Of a stretch of 64,000 nucleotides of DNA, positions 17,704-26,874 are shown piece by piece. Within the stretch, counting starts at the first letter, position 1; every line of letters starts with the position of its first letter. Position numbers and translations under genes: made by a program. The notes below the pieces were generated by a model. It had not been told where the DNA came from, searched no databases, and saw only the letters and a program-made list of their open reading frames with translations. Location of the stretch: positions 31,033-95,032 of the forward strand of contig VGZA01000020.1 in NCBI GenBank assembly GCA_016872775.1, read 5' to 3'. The stretch comes from Planctomycetota bacterium. GTDB lineage: Bacteria > Planctomycetota > Planctomycetia > Pirellulales > Pirellulaceae.

Positions 17704-18891
17704 ATGAAGAGATCATGTTCCGTCTTGTGCCTGCTCGCGATGTTCACAATCACGTTCCTTCCGCACTTCGTCGTCGCTCAGGAAGACACCGCAAAGGTCG
17801 CGAAAAAAACTTCGGAGGAACTACGGTTAAGGACGATCGAACGGGGGCTGCAGTATTTGCGTCAGAGCCAGAGCGAGGACGGCACGTTAACGATTAAAGC
17901 GGGACCTGGCATCACTGCACTGGCGATTACCGCGGCGATTCGATCGGGCGAACCGCTTGACAGTCCGATGGTCAGCAAGGGGATGGCGGCCCTCGAGTCG
18001 TTTGTGAAACCGGACGGCGGCATCTACGGAAGTGGCAGGCTCAGGAATTACGAAACGTGTATTGGAATTCTCTGTTTTGCTGAGGCGAATCGTGGTGGGA
18101 AGTACAACACGATCCTGCAGAATGCCAAGCGGTTTGTGAAAACAATGCAATATGGTGTCGGTTCCGATTCCACCGGCGACAAGGACGATGTCTGGAATGG
18201 TGGTGCCGGTTACGGTGCCCAAGGACGACCCGATCTTTCGAATACGGCTTACCTCATCGAAGCCCTTCGCGCCCTGGACGTGGGGCCCAACGATCCGGCG
18301 GTCAAGGCGGCACTTGCCTTTGTTTCCCGTTGCCAGAATCTGCCAGGCGAACATAACACGACGCCCTTTGCCGCCAAAACAGGCGACGGCGGATTCTATT
18401 ACGAAATCCCGAAGGAAAACGTCGACCCGTCAAAAGACGAAGAGGCGTACACTCCTGACGGGGGCCTGCGCAGCTATGGCACGATGACGTACGCGGGCTT
18501 CAAGAGCATGATCTACGCAGGGTTGACGGCTTCGGATCCCCGCGTCACCGCCGCGAGGAAATGGATACAGAAGCACTATTCGGTTCTCGAGAATCCGGGC
18601 CGGGGACAGGCGGGAGTTTACTACTACTACCATACGTTGAGTGCCGCGTTGCACGCGGCGGGACTTGACCAGATCACCGATTCGACGGGCGCGTCACGTG
18701 ACTGGCGATCCGATCTGATCGCATCCCTGGCCAAACGGCAGGCAGCCAACGGTTCCTGGGCCAACGAGAATCGCCGCTGGTTCGAGGACGATACCAACCT
18801 GGCCACGAGTTTCGCTCTGCTTGCCCTGGCTCATTGCCAGGCGAACCCGCCCGCAGGAACGGCCGATGTTCCGACGAAACCGTCGAAATAG
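17704..18891 (+). CDS. Secreted squalene-cyclase/prenyltransferase-like alpha-barrel protein
   Basis: A 395-residue exported protein with a signal peptide (LCLLAMFTITFLPHFVVAQ, residues 8-26). The mature part is built from QW-like/prenyltransferase-type repeats: RGLQYLRQSQSEDGTLTIK, then AYLIEALRALDVGPNDPAVK, YTPDGGLRSYGTMTYAGFKS and RRWFEDDTNLATSFALLAL. This is the (alpha/alpha)6 barrel seen in terpene cyclases, but exported planctomycete versions lack the DXDD catalytic motif; I do not see DXDD here either. Function therefore is unknown, perhaps binding. The ATG at 17704 with GGAGG 8 nt upstream was chosen over an ATG five codons earlier. The next gene follows after 9 nt. Confidence 0.85.
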   Translation: MKRSCSVLCLLAMFTITFLPHFVVAQEDTAKVAKKTSEELRLRTIERGLQYLRQSQSEDGTLTIKAGPGITALAITAAIRSGEPLDSPMVSKGMAALESFVKPDGGIYGSGRLRNYETCIGILCFAEANRGGKYNTILQNAKRFVKTMQYGVGSDSTGDKDDVWNGGAGYGAQGRPDLSNTAYLIEALRALDVGPNDPAVKAALAFVSRCQNLPGEHNTTPFAAKTGDGGFYYEIPKENVDPSKDEEAYTPDGGLRSYGTMTYAGFKSMIYAGLTASDPRVTAARKWIQKHYSVLENPGRGQAGVYYYYHTLSAALHAAGLDQITDSTGASRDWRSDLIASLAKRQAANGSWANENRRWFEDDTNLATSFALLALAHCQANPPAGTADVPTKPSK

Positions 18892-18900
18892 TGAGTCGAT

Positions 18901-19650
18901 ATGCAATCCAGAAGGACTCGGCCGACGGTGAGCCGCTGGGTCATCCGAATCAGCCTCGTATCGCTGATTGGCTCCGTCGCCTCGCTTGCGTTGTTGAACT
19001 TTCTCGACGAACGACTGGAGCGTGTAAGCTTGTCGTCGTTGCTAGTGGCTCGAGTCGATTTGTCCCCGGTCGGTTATCGCGCGCTGCTCGTGGTCCTGCC
19101 CTGGTCACTCCTGATCTCCCTGGGACTTTTTGCGGGGGCGGCCTTCTTCGGGGCGCGAACGCAGCGGAGTCTCCGACACCTGTTTCTATTGACGACGATG
19201 ATGGGTGCCGCACTGGCGCTGTATGTCAACTGGCAGCGAATTTCCTGGGAGGGACGCCGTTATCGAATGGCCAGCAAGATCGCTGCGCTTCAATCGATCT
19301 GTGATGCGCTTACGGCGGATTGGCCGAAACGCGACATGGATCATCGATTGCTTGGGCCGATCATGGTTTATCCCCAGTGGAATCCGTCAACGCTGATCTT
19401 GCTGACGCCGAAGCCCGTTGATGATCGGTTTCGAATCGCCGCCGTTGATCGATCGCCGGGTGAGATACTTCGGTTTGAACTTTCGAGCGGCTACGAGACA
19501 ATCTGGTTGGAACATCGTACTGATTCCCAGGCGCCGGACGACTTCGCGAACGGCATCCACCAGAATTACACTCCCCAGTATTCGCTCCCGATGTCGTCGC
19601 AATGGTTCCTCGTTCGCTACGAGGGAACCGGCGGAACCGGCCCGGACTAA
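18901..19650 (+). CDS. Membrane protein of unknown function
   Basis: A 249-residue protein with three hydrophobic segments in its first half: about residues 15-33, 58-82 and 91-110. The rest is a soluble domain of about 140 residues with no recognised motif (it contains MVYPQWNPSTLILLTPKPVD). It may be anchored with the C-terminal domain facing outward, but topology is a guess. It starts 9 nt after the squalene-cyclase-like gene, so the two are very probably co-transcribed and may act together at the envelope. Confidence 0.7.
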   Translation: MQSRRTRPTVSRWVIRISLVSLIGSVASLALLNFLDERLERVSLSSLLVARVDLSPVGYRALLVVLPWSLLISLGLFAGAAFFGARTQRSLRHLFLLTTMMGAALALYVNWQRISWEGRRYRMASKIAALQSICDALTADWPKRDMDHRLLGPIMVYPQWNPSTLILLTPKPVDDRFRIAAVDRSPGEILRFELSSGYETIWLEHRTDSQAPDDFANGIHQNYTPQYSLPMSSQWFLVRYEGTGGTGPD

Positions 19651-19691
19651 GTTCGCGTTGTACCCTGGTGGGCCGACCGGGATGATGCGGC

Positions 19692-19697
19692 TAGAAT
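19692..19697 (+). promoter_or_regulatory. Candidate -10 element TAGAAT before SGNH hydrolase gene
   Basis: TAGAAT 34 nt upstream of the ATG at 19732 in an 81-nt gap; an AGGAG ribosome site lies between them. No -35 match at 16-18 bp. Confidence 0.4.
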
Positions 19698-19731
19698 CAC
19701 GGTCAAATTTGCCTTTGCAGGAGAGCTAGCG

Positions 19732-20835
19732 ATGATTCGCAGATCATGGGCCGTGTGGGCATGGGTGGTGTTGAGCCTGGTGGCGGCGGCCGATTCCGCG
19801 TCCGCGCAGGAGGAACTTTCCTGGCACGACATCACGAGTTGGGGTGTTGAGGGGCGGATCTTGCCGGAGCAACCGAGGGCCCGCTGGTTCGATCGCTTCC
19901 CGGCTTCGGCGGAGGGAAAGGTGACGGCGAATGTCTGGAACCTCAGTCGCGACAGCGCGGGGATGATGGTCCGCTTCCAGACCGACTCGCCGATCATCCA
20001 TGTGCACTACGAACTGCGCAGCGATCGATTGGCGATGCCGCATATGCCGGCGACAGGGGTCAGCGGCGTCGATCTGTACGCCCGCGATGCTCAAGGTAAG
20101 TGGAAATGGGTGCAGGTTTCCCGTCCGGCGTCGAAGGAAGTGAATACGCTGTTGATCGGAGGACTCGCGCCCGGCAAACGCGAGTATGCGCTCTATCTGC
20201 CGCTTTACAACGGCGTGGAGTTTCTCAAGGTAGGCGTCGCGCCTTCGGCGTTTTTCGAGGGGCTTCCGCCGCGGGGATCTCCGATCGTCTTCTACGGAAC
20301 CAGCATCACGCACGGCGCGTGTGCCAGCCGGCCGGGGATGGTGCATACGGCGATTCTCGGGCGCCGTTTCGATCGACCGGTAGTGAATCTGGGGTTTTCG
20401 GGCAACGGGAAAATGGACCTGGCGGTCGCGGAGTTTCTGGTCCAGCTTGATGCGGCGATTTATGTCATCGACTGCCTGCCGAATATGGGACCGGCGGAGG
20501 TGACCGAGAAATGCGCGCCGCTGGTGCGCAGGCTCCGCGAAGCGCGCGCCGACACGCCGATCGTCCTGGTGGAAGATCGCCGATTCACGAACAGTTGGAT
20601 CACGCCGGCGAAAGAGAAGTTCCACGACGACAACCACGCCGCTCTGAAAGCGGCGTACGACGGTCTGATACAAGCGGGAATTGGCCGACTGTTCTATATT
20701 CCAGGCGATCGGCTTTACGGCGACGACGGAGAGGGCGCGACGGACGCTTCCCACGCCAGCGATCTGGGGTTTATGCGGCAGGCCGACGCGTTCGAACCGG
20801 TGTTGCGCCAGGCCTTATCGTCCTCCGGAAAATAG
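19732..20835 (+). CDS. Secreted SGNH/GDSL-family hydrolase
   Basis: A 367-residue exported esterase-like enzyme. Signal peptide covers residues 1-26. An N-terminal beta-sandwich domain (about 30-175, typical of SGNH_hydro_N) precedes the SGNH catalytic domain. Its block I is FYGTSITHGA (the Ser of GTS replaces GDS, as in this subfamily), block II contains the Gly in NLGFSGNGKMD, and the Asp/His pair is in TDASHASDLGF near residue 345. These residues give the Ser-His-Asp active site of a lipase/acyl-esterase. The likely substrate is an acetylated or methylated carbohydrate, but that is inference. It has an AGGAG site before its ATG and is convergent with the small gene at 20847. Confidence 0.88.
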   Translation: MIRRSWAVWAWVVLSLVAAADSASAQEELSWHDITSWGVEGRILPEQPRARWFDRFPASAEGKVTANVWNLSRDSAGMMVRFQTDSPIIHVHYELRSDRLAMPHMPATGVSGVDLYARDAQGKWKWVQVSRPASKEVNTLLIGGLAPGKREYALYLPLYNGVEFLKVGVAPSAFFEGLPPRGSPIVFYGTSITHGACASRPGMVHTAILGRRFDRPVVNLGFSGNGKMDLAVAEFLVQLDAAIYVIDCLPNMGPAEVTEKCAPLVRRLREARADTPIVLVEDRRFTNSWITPAKEKFHDDNHAALKAAYDGLIQAGIGRLFYIPGDRLYGDDGEGATDASHASDLGFMRQADAFEPVLRQALSSSGK

Positions 20836-20846
20836 CCCTGCCGGGG

Positions 20847-21044
20847 TCAGCGGGAGGCACGGCGGCGAACCGTGTTGCCGTAGACGTGCAGGGGCCGATT
20901 GGGTCGATCGAGGATGTCGAGCGATTTGATCTGAGCCCGCTGCTCGCCTGAGGCCACAATGGGCAGCCTCTCGGCTGCCGGCAACACTGCCGCTGCCAGT
21001 TGCAGGATCACAATCGCCAGGCTGTAACGCAGGCCATTTTTCAT
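20847..21044 (-). CDS. Small secreted planctomycete protein with RPNRP-x-VYGNTVRRR C-terminus
   Basis: A 65-residue protein with a signal peptide (YSLAIVILQLAAAVLPAAE, residues 7-25) and a short mature part ending in a conserved-looking block DRPNRPLHVYGNTVRRR. I recall similar short planctomycete secreted proteins ending in this block (recollection, not a search). The ATG at 21044 has GGAG 9 nt upstream and gives the signal peptide; the open frame extends further upstream but without a signal. Function unknown; small size and secretion suggest an envelope or regulatory peptide. It converges with the SGNH hydrolase gene, 11 nt away. The 295-nt stretch from 21045 to 21339 upstream shows nothing else. 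Confidence 0.65.
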   Translation of the reverse strand: MKNGLRYSLAIVILQLAAAVLPAAERLPIVASGEQRAQIKSLDILDRPNRPLHVYGNTVRRRASR

Positions 21045-21339
21045 CGGCACGTACTCCGCGAGGCTGCCGGCACAGGAAGGATCGTTGGACGCGCTGACGG
21101 GCAGCGCTCCAGGGCACCAGGCGCACCAGGGGCACGAGGGCACCTAGGCGCGCGACCACTTGAACGCATGATCGGTCGGCCGAACGGTATCGTTGAGTTT
21201 ACTCGGTTGCGCCGCTGCCTTGCACACAGCCGGTAAAGTCAAGCCTCCGAGCGGGTCACCCGTCGGCCACGGAAATTCGAATACGCAGAGTCTTTTCGCG
21301 TCGAAAACAGCGCCCCGACCCACCCTGCGGGACGTGCTT

Positions 21340-23400
21340 TCAGTGCACCCGTTGTCCGACTTTGGCGCCCGAATCGACGCCGAGCAGAAACACATCTTTG
21401 TCGCCGGGTCCGACGGCGACGATCATGCCTTCGCTCAGGCCGAATTTCATTTGTCGCGGCGCCAGATTGGCGACGACGACCACCAGGCGGCCCACAAGTT
21501 GTTCCGGCTTGTAGGCGGCCTTGATTCCGGCGAATACGGTGCGCCGCACTTCGCCGCCGAGGCTGAGCGTCAGTTTCAGCAGTTTCTTGGCGTCCGGGAC
21601 ATCCTCAGCGGCCAACACCCGTGCCACGCGCAGGTCCACTTTGGCGAAGTCATCGATCAGGATGGTCGGCTGCAGCGGCTCGGCCAACAGCGCTTCCTCG
21701 GTATCCTGTGGAACGGTCGTCGCGCCCGCGGCGGCGGGCGTTGCGGATGTGGCGTCGAGTTCCTTTTCCCTGCTGTCCTCAATCATGGCTTGAATATCCT
21801 TGGGATCGATTCTCTGAAGCATATGTTGAAACGTAGCGACAGGCGTGCCGACGAGCGGGCTGGCGGCGTCGCGCCAATTGCGGATCGGCACGCCGAAAAG
21901 TTCATCCGCCTGCCGGGCGAGGCGGGGGAGTACCGGCGACAGATAGACGACGATCTGGCGGAACAAGTTGAGCGCCACGCTGCAGACATCCTGCAAACGA
22001 CCGGCCTGCGCCGGGTCCTTGCTCAGCGTCCACGGTGCATTGGATTCAACATAAGGGTTGGCTCGATCCGCCAGCTCCATAACCAGCCGCATCGCGCGTC
22101 CGAAGTCGCAGGCTTCATAGGCCGCGGCGATCTCGTCGCCAGCAGCCGCGCCGCGCGCAAACAGTGCCTCGTCGTCCGGATAGGTCGCCGACAAGCCGGT
22201 CTGCTTCACGAATCGAGCGGTGCGCGAGGCAAGGTTCACCACCTTGCCTACCAGATCGGAGTTGACCTTGCTGGCGAATTCCGACAGGTTCAAGTCGAGA
22301 TCGTTCAGCGAGGGACTCAATTTGGTCGCGTAATAATAACGGAGGAAGGCCGGATCGAGATGCCGCAGGTAGGTCTCGGCCTTGACGAACGTACCCGTCC
22401 GTTTCGACATTTTCTGACCGCCGACGGTGAGAAAACCGTGGACGTGCACTTTGGTTGGCAGCTGCAATCCGGCCGAATGGAGCATCCCGGGCCAGAACAG
22501 CGTGTGGAAATACATGATGTCCTTGCCGATAAAGTGGTGGATCTCGGTTCCCGGATCGCGCCACCAGAGGTCAAAGTTCTCGCCGTGCCGCTGGCACCAT
22601 TCCCAGGTCGACGCCATATAGCCGATCGGTGCATCGAACCAGACATACCAGCAGTTCCCGGGGCTGTCGGGAATTTCAAAACCAAAGTAGGGCTGGGGGC
22701 GGGAAACGTCCCAGTCGCGCAGCGGCTTATTGAGGAAATGGCCGTGCAGATAATTTGAAACTTCGGGTTCGAGGTGGTCCGCGGAGCGTGTCCATTCATC
22801 CAGGAACGGGTGCAGCCGCTCGAGTTCCACGAAAAGATGAGCGGCCTGTCGAAGTTCCGGTTTGGCGCCGGACAGCGTGCTGACCGGATCGATCAACTCG
22901 TGCGGGCCATAGGTGCTGGAGCAGCGATCGCAATTGTCGCCATACTGGTCCGGCGCCTTGCAGACCGGACAGGTGCCTTTGACGAACCGGTCGGCGAGAA
23001 ACGTGCCGGCGACCGGATCAAACAGCTGGGTAACGGCCCGTTCGGAGACCATTCCTTTCTGGCGAAGCGCTTGCCAGATCTGCCCGCAGAGTTGCCGGTT
23101 TGCGGGACTGTTCGTACTGCCATAGTGATCGAAGCCGACTTCAAATCCGGCAAAGTCCCGCTCGTGCCGCTGCTGCATTTCGGCGATGACCTGTTCCTCG
23201 CTCCGCCCTTCCTGCCGCGCCCGGATCATGATCGCCGTGCCATGGGTATCGTCGGCGCAAAGGAACACGCAGCGGTTGCCCGCCAGCTTCTGATACCGGA
23301 CCCAGATGTCGGTCTGGATATACTCGACCAGATGCCCGATATGAATAGGTCCGTTGGCATACGGTAAGGCGGCCGTTACCAGGATCCGTCTTTGTGTCAT
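21340..23400 (-). CDS. metG: Methionyl-tRNA synthetase with C-terminal tRNA-binding domain
   Basis: A 686-residue class I aminoacyl-tRNA synthetase that charges tRNA-Met. HIGH is at residues 20-23 ([11 protein letters not shown]), and KMSKR at 330-334. A zinc knuckle uses Cys 144, 147, 157 and 160 (CPVC, CDRC). The core and anticodon-binding domain run to about 540, followed by an Ala/Thr-rich linker and a C-terminal EMAP/Trbp111-like tRNA-binding domain (about 585-686, [18 protein letters not shown]). The ATG at 23400 has GGAGAGG directly upstream, giving the family start [18 protein letters not shown] longer open frame upstream is spurious. It diverges from the gene block starting at 23667. 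Confidence 0.97.
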   Translation of the reverse strand: MTQRRILVTAALPYANGPIHIGHLVEYIQTDIWVRYQKLAGNRCVFLCADDTHGTAIMIRARQEGRSEEQVIAEMQQRHERDFAGFEVGFDHYGSTNSPANRQLCGQIWQALRQKGMVSERAVTQLFDPVAGTFLADRFVKGTCPVCKAPDQYGDNCDRCSSTYGPHELIDPVSTLSGAKPELRQAAHLFVELERLHPFLDEWTRSADHLEPEVSNYLHGHFLNKPLRDWDVSRPQPYFGFEIPDSPGNCWYVWFDAPIGYMASTWEWCQRHGENFDLWWRDPGTEIHHFIGKDIMYFHTLFWPGMLHSAGLQLPTKVHVHGFLTVGGQKMSKRTGTFVKAETYLRHLDPAFLRYYYATKLSPSLNDLDLNLSEFASKVNSDLVGKVVNLASRTARFVKQTGLSATYPDDEALFARGAAAGDEIAAAYEACDFGRAMRLVMELADRANPYVESNAPWTLSKDPAQAGRLQDVCSVALNLFRQIVVYLSPVLPRLARQADELFGVPIRNWRDAASPLVGTPVATFQHMLQRIDPKDIQAMIEDSREKELDATSATPAAAGATTVPQDTEEALLAEPLQPTILIDDFAKVDLRVARVLAAEDVPDAKKLLKLTLSLGGEVRRTVFAGIKAAYKPEQLVGRLVVVVANLAPRQMKFGLSEGMIVAVGPGDKDVFLLGVDSGAKVGQRVH

Positions 23401-23653
23401 TTCCTCTCCGTCCCCGCGCTCCCGCCGCCGACTTTTCCGCTCCCGGCGACCTTTGCCAAAAACTCCTCCGACGGAGCCGCAGCCGTTGCGTGGCCCATGT
23501 GCAGCCGCGATTCGGAGGACAATTGCCGCGGCCGAGTGGTTCGGCGAGCATTGTATCGCAAGCCGATCCTGGCCTCCAGTCGAGGGAAGTCGTACCGTGG
23601 AACGCCGTCGCGCGATCGTCAAGTTCGGCTATCGGCGGTCGATCGGCGAATGA
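23401..23653. other. Intergenic region between divergent metG and the next operon
   Basis: No gene or strong signal is seen in these 253 bases. Together with the following 114 bases, which hold a TAGAAT and a small ORF, it separates metG from the plus-strand operon. A metG promoter must lie here, but none is obvious. Confidence 0.5.
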
Positions 23654-23659
23654 TAGAAT
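23654..23659 (+). promoter_or_regulatory. Candidate -10 element TAGAAT of the downstream operon
   Basis: TAGAAT ends 7 nt before an ATG at 23667, so transcription from it would make that ORF leaderless. No -35 match at 16-18 bp. Confidence 0.4.
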
Positions 23660-23666
23660 GGACCCC

Positions 23667-23768
23667 ATGGCCCAGGCGATCCGATGCGAGGGGGATGAGC
23701 TCGCCGAATTCGTCGTCGTAATGTTCCCGCGATTTCGGTCCTCGGCTGTCTGTTGGAGGATGCGGTGA
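23667..23768 (+). CDS. Possible leaderless 33-residue leader ORF
   Basis: An ATG 7 nt after TAGAAT opens a 33-codon frame (MAQAIRCEGDELAEFVVVMF onward) that ends in TGATG, overlapping the ATG of the thioredoxin-like gene at 23768. The close spacing to the -10 and the TGATG junction suggest a leader peptide that couples translation to the next gene. The peptide resembles nothing I know. It could equally be a chance frame in the 5' UTR. Its GGAGG near the end is also the ribosome site of the next gene. Confidence 0.35.
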   Translation: MAQAIRCEGDELAEFVVVMFPRFRSSAVCWRMR

Positions 23769-24667
23769 TGAGGCGATCAGATCTTGCGGGTTGGATGGTC
23801 CCTTGGTTGGTCCTGGCGATGGCTGGCGGGTTGCTGCCGGGCGCGGAAGACAAGTTGTTTTCGGGCCCGCAGGTCGGTGAGCGACTGGTTCGATTCAAGG
23901 TCCGAGGCGTCTTTGACCAGGATGCGGGCAAGGATCTCGACTTTGTCGCGGCCGCCGACGGCAAGCCGATCGTGTTGATTTTCGTTCACGACGTGAATCG
24001 GCAATCGGTGAGCATGGTCAGGATTCTCTCTGAATATACGCTTGGCCGCGCGAAGGACGGCTTGGTAACGGGAGTCGTATGGCTGGATGAGGACGCGACG
24101 GCGGCGGAGAACCAGCTCAAGCGGATTCGGCATGCATTGACTCCGAAAGTGCCGACCGGCGTATCCGTCGAGGGACGCGAAGGGCCCGGGTCCTACGGTT
24201 TGAATCGCAACGTGATGCTGACGATCCTGGTCGGAAAGGATGGGCTGGTGGCTGGAAACTTTGCCTTGGTGCAGCCAAGTCTGCAAGTCGACTTGCCAAA
24301 GATCCTGGAAAGTGTCGTGTCGGTGGCTGGCGGGAGCGTACCGAAGCTCGAGGAACTGCCCGGCATGCGAGAGATGATGAGGAACATGTCTTCGCGCGAG
24401 GAAGCTCCCAACCTGCGTCCCCTGATGGCGCCGTTGATTCGGCGTGAAGCGAGCGACGAGGACGTCGATCGAGCGGCGAAGGCGATTGAGGAGCGAGTGG
24501 AAAAGGACGAGGCGGTGCGCAAAGAAATCGCTCGCATCGCCAATACGATCGTCGATTCGGGCAAGCTGGAAAATTATGGCACGGCACGAGCCCAAGAGTA
24601 TTTGCGCAAGTGGGCCAAAGAGTTGCGGAAAGGGCCGACGGAACGTCCCGCGGAGAAAAAGCAATGA
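23768..24667 (+). CDS. Secreted thioredoxin-fold-like protein without CxxC
   Basis: A 299-residue exported protein. Signal peptide is residues 8-28 (WMVPWLVLAMAGGLLPGAE). The mature part has a redoxin-like order (FKVRGVFDQDAGKDLDFV, then GKPIVLIFVHDVNRQSVS and VMLTILVGKDGLVAGNFAL) resembling the AhpC/TSA and thioredoxin fold, but no CxxC or other active-site Cys is present. It is therefore not a normal oxidoreductase, and binding or structural roles are possible. A charged helical tail follows. The ATG at 23768 has GGAGG 8 nt upstream. The TGA overlaps the next gene's ATG (ATGA), so the thioredoxin-like and DUF1549 proteins are translated together. Confidence 0.75.
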   Translation: MRRSDLAGWMVPWLVLAMAGGLLPGAEDKLFSGPQVGERLVRFKVRGVFDQDAGKDLDFVAAADGKPIVLIFVHDVNRQSVSMVRILSEYTLGRAKDGLVTGVVWLDEDATAAENQLKRIRHALTPKVPTGVSVEGREGPGSYGLNRNVMLTILVGKDGLVAGNFALVQPSLQVDLPKILESVVSVAGGSVPKLEELPGMREMMRNMSSREEAPNLRPLMAPLIRREASDEDVDRAAKAIEERVEKDEAVRKEIARIANTIVDSGKLENYGTARAQEYLRKWAKELRKGPTERPAEKKQ

Positions 24668-26853
24668 TCGGCTTGGTCTGGTTCGGGCTGATGTTGCTGG
24701 CCGCGGAGCCCGAACGGCCGATCGACTTCGATACGGAAATCGTGCCGGTTCTGACTCGATCCGGTTGCAACGCCGGCGCCTGCCACGGCGCGGCGGCGGG
24801 GCGCGGTGGTTTGCACTTGTCGCTGCTCGGCGCCGATCCCGCAGCCGACCATGAGGCGATTGCCCACGCGTTCGAAGGACGGCGGATCAACTGGGTTCAC
24901 CCGCGTAAAAGCCTGTTATTACGCAAACCCACGGGGCATCTCGACCATGGCGGCGGAATGCTGCTCGATGCGGATAGCCCCGGAGCCGAGCGGATAGTGC
25001 GCTGGATTCAGGAAGGCGCTTTGCGAACGTCCCCACGGCGACTTTCGGCATTCGAGGTCTCACCGCGCCGCGCTCGGCTCGCAACGATTCCCGCCGAGGT
25101 AACGCTCGAGGCTACGGCAAGATTTGACGAGGGGCGGCCGGAAGATGTTACCGCCTGGACGATCTTTCAATCCGCCGATCCGTCGGCCGTAACGATCGGC
25201 GACGATCATCGCGCGCGAATCCATCGCCGCGGACAGCACTTGATTCTGGCGCGGTTCCTGCATCGCGTCGAACCGATGGTGCTTGTCGTTCCCTGGGCGG
25301 CGCCAGATGCTGCGAGGTCAGATGCTGCGAGGACGGATGCTGCGAGGACGGATGCTGCGACGTCGGAACGCGTACCGGTCGATGATTCCGACTCCTCACC
25401 CGAAGAAGTCATCGATCGCCACGTCATGCGGTTGCTCGACGAGTTACGAATTCCCGCCTCTCCGCCGGCGACCGACACGGAGTGGCTGCGTCGCGTTACG
25501 TTGGACCTCACGGGGCGATTACCCGATCCCACGTTTGTCGCTCTGTTCTTGCAGACCGATGGTGGCAGCCGTCGGGAAAAGCGGGAGCGGATGGTCGATC
25601 GGTTGTTATCGAGCGACGCATTCGTTGACTTCTGGACGCTGCGGTTTTCCCGGTTGCTGCAAATGCACTCGTTGCCGAACGAGCAACAGGGGCTGGCAGC
25701 CTACGCCGGATGGCTACGGAGCGGAATTTCCGGGGGAACGGGATGGGATGAAATGGCCCGCCAATTGTTGACGGCAACCGGCGATTCCCACGTCATCGGA
25801 CCGGCGAACTTCGGACGGATGGCCGCGGACCCTCGAGCCCACGCGGAACTGGTGGGTCGATTTTTTCTGGGAATGCGACTGGGTTGTGCCAACTGCCACA
25901 ACCACCCGCTCGACAAGTGGACGCAGGACGACTACCACGGTCTAGCGGCGATTTTTGCGCGGCTCGAACGTGGTCGGATCGTGGAACTCTCGGCGCGCGG
26001 CTCGGTTACGAACCTGCGGACGGGCGAACCTGCGGTACCGCGAATCCCTGGCCTGCGCGACCTGCCCGCCGACGGCGATCACCGCGAGGCGGTTTTCCAA
26101 TGGGCTGTAACCGGCCCGAATAATTACTTCGCCCGGGCCACCGTGAATCGACTCTGGCGAGCCATGTTCGGCCGCGGATTGATCGAACCGCCCGACGATT
26201 TGCGGGACACCAATCCGGCAACGCATCCCGAACTGCTGGAGTGGCTCGCCGCCGACTTCGCTAAACATCGGTTCCAGATCCGACATGCGCTGCGTGGAAT
26301 CGCGCTCAGCGATACTTACGCTCGCAGCGCAACGCCGCTGGACAACAATGGCCCGGACGACCAGTTCTACTCCCACGCCCTTCGCCGCCCGCTCGACCCC
26401 GAGGTACTCGTGGACGCAATTGCGGACGTTACGGGCGTCGCCGAAACGTTTGGTGACGGGGTGTATTCCCGCGCTGTTGCCGTCATTGATCCGTTGTTTC
26501 CCGCGCCCACCCTGGATACGCTCGGTCGCTGTAATCGGGCCGCCGCTTGCGAGGAAACGTTGGTCAGAAATGCGACGTTACCAGCTCGATTACACCTGCT
26601 TAACAGTGCTTTGATCAACGCGAAACTGGCGAGCGATCTAGGACGATTGCATCTGCGGATCGCAGCGGGATGCACGACGGAAGAAATTGTGAATGAGTTT
26701 TACTTGCACGGACTGTCGCGGCGGGCCACTGTCGATGAACGATCGGCCTGGCTTGAGGAACTCGAAGTAACCGACCGCGACGAGCGACGGCGGCGGCTGG
26801 AAGACTTCGTCTGGAGTTTGCTCAACAGCCGGCAGTTTGCCGAGAACCACTAA
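24664..26853 (+). CDS. PSCyt1 / DUF1549 / DUF1553 protein
   Basis: A 729-residue exported protein of the planctomycete family that combines a haem-like cytochrome domain with DUF1549 and DUF1553. Short signal at residues 1-14. The N-terminal domain has RSGCNAGACHGAAAG (C35, C40, H41), the PSCyt1 version of a c-type haem site with four residues between Cys instead of two. DUF1549 spans about 245-440, with LDLTGRLPDPT and GCANCHNHPLDKW (CxxCH, possible second haem). DUF1553 follows to the end, with YFARATVNRLWRAMFGRG. A stretch of four 15-bp repeats encodes DAAR units near 215-234. It overlaps the previous gene by ATGA and precedes a DUF1501 gene by 21 nt. The DUF1549/1553-DUF1501 pairing is standard in Planctomycetota; function unknown. 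Confidence 0.92.
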   Translation: MIGLVWFGLMLLAAEPERPIDFDTEIVPVLTRSGCNAGACHGAAAGRGGLHLSLLGADPAADHEAIAHAFEGRRINWVHPRKSLLLRKPTGHLDHGGGMLLDADSPGAERIVRWIQEGALRTSPRRLSAFEVSPRRARLATIPAEVTLEATARFDEGRPEDVTAWTIFQSADPSAVTIGDDHRARIHRRGQHLILARFLHRVEPMVLVVPWAAPDAARSDAARTDAARTDAATSERVPVDDSDSSPEEVIDRHVMRLLDELRIPASPPATDTEWLRRVTLDLTGRLPDPTFVALFLQTDGGSRREKRERMVDRLLSSDAFVDFWTLRFSRLLQMHSLPNEQQGLAAYAGWLRSGISGGTGWDEMARQLLTATGDSHVIGPANFGRMAADPRAHAELVGRFFLGMRLGCANCHNHPLDKWTQDDYHGLAAIFARLERGRIVELSARGSVTNLRTGEPAVPRIPGLRDLPADGDHREAVFQWAVTGPNNYFARATVNRLWRAMFGRGLIEPPDDLRDTNPATHPELLEWLAADFAKHRFQIRHALRGIALSDTYARSATPLDNNGPDDQFYSHALRRPLDPEVLVDAIADVTGVAETFGDGVYSRAVAVIDPLFPAPTLDTLGRCNRAAACEETLVRNATLPARLHLLNSALINAKLASDLGRLHLRIAAGCTTEEIVNEFYLHGLSRRATVDERSAWLEELEVTDRDERRRRLEDFVWSLLNSRQFAENH
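25306..25365 (+). repeat. Four 15-bp tandem repeats inside the DUF1549 gene
   Basis: Units at 25306-25320, 25321-25335, 25336-25350 and 25351-25365 share GATGCTGCGAGG- or a near variant and encode DAARS/DAART repeats in the linker before DUF1549. They are in frame and likely to vary in number. Confidence 0.9.
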
Positions 26854-26874
26854 GCGAGTTCCGAGGTTTGCAGT

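Noticed and set aside
21193..22758. Plus-strand open frame of 521 codons
   Set aside because: Antisense to metG, whose motifs are unmistakable.
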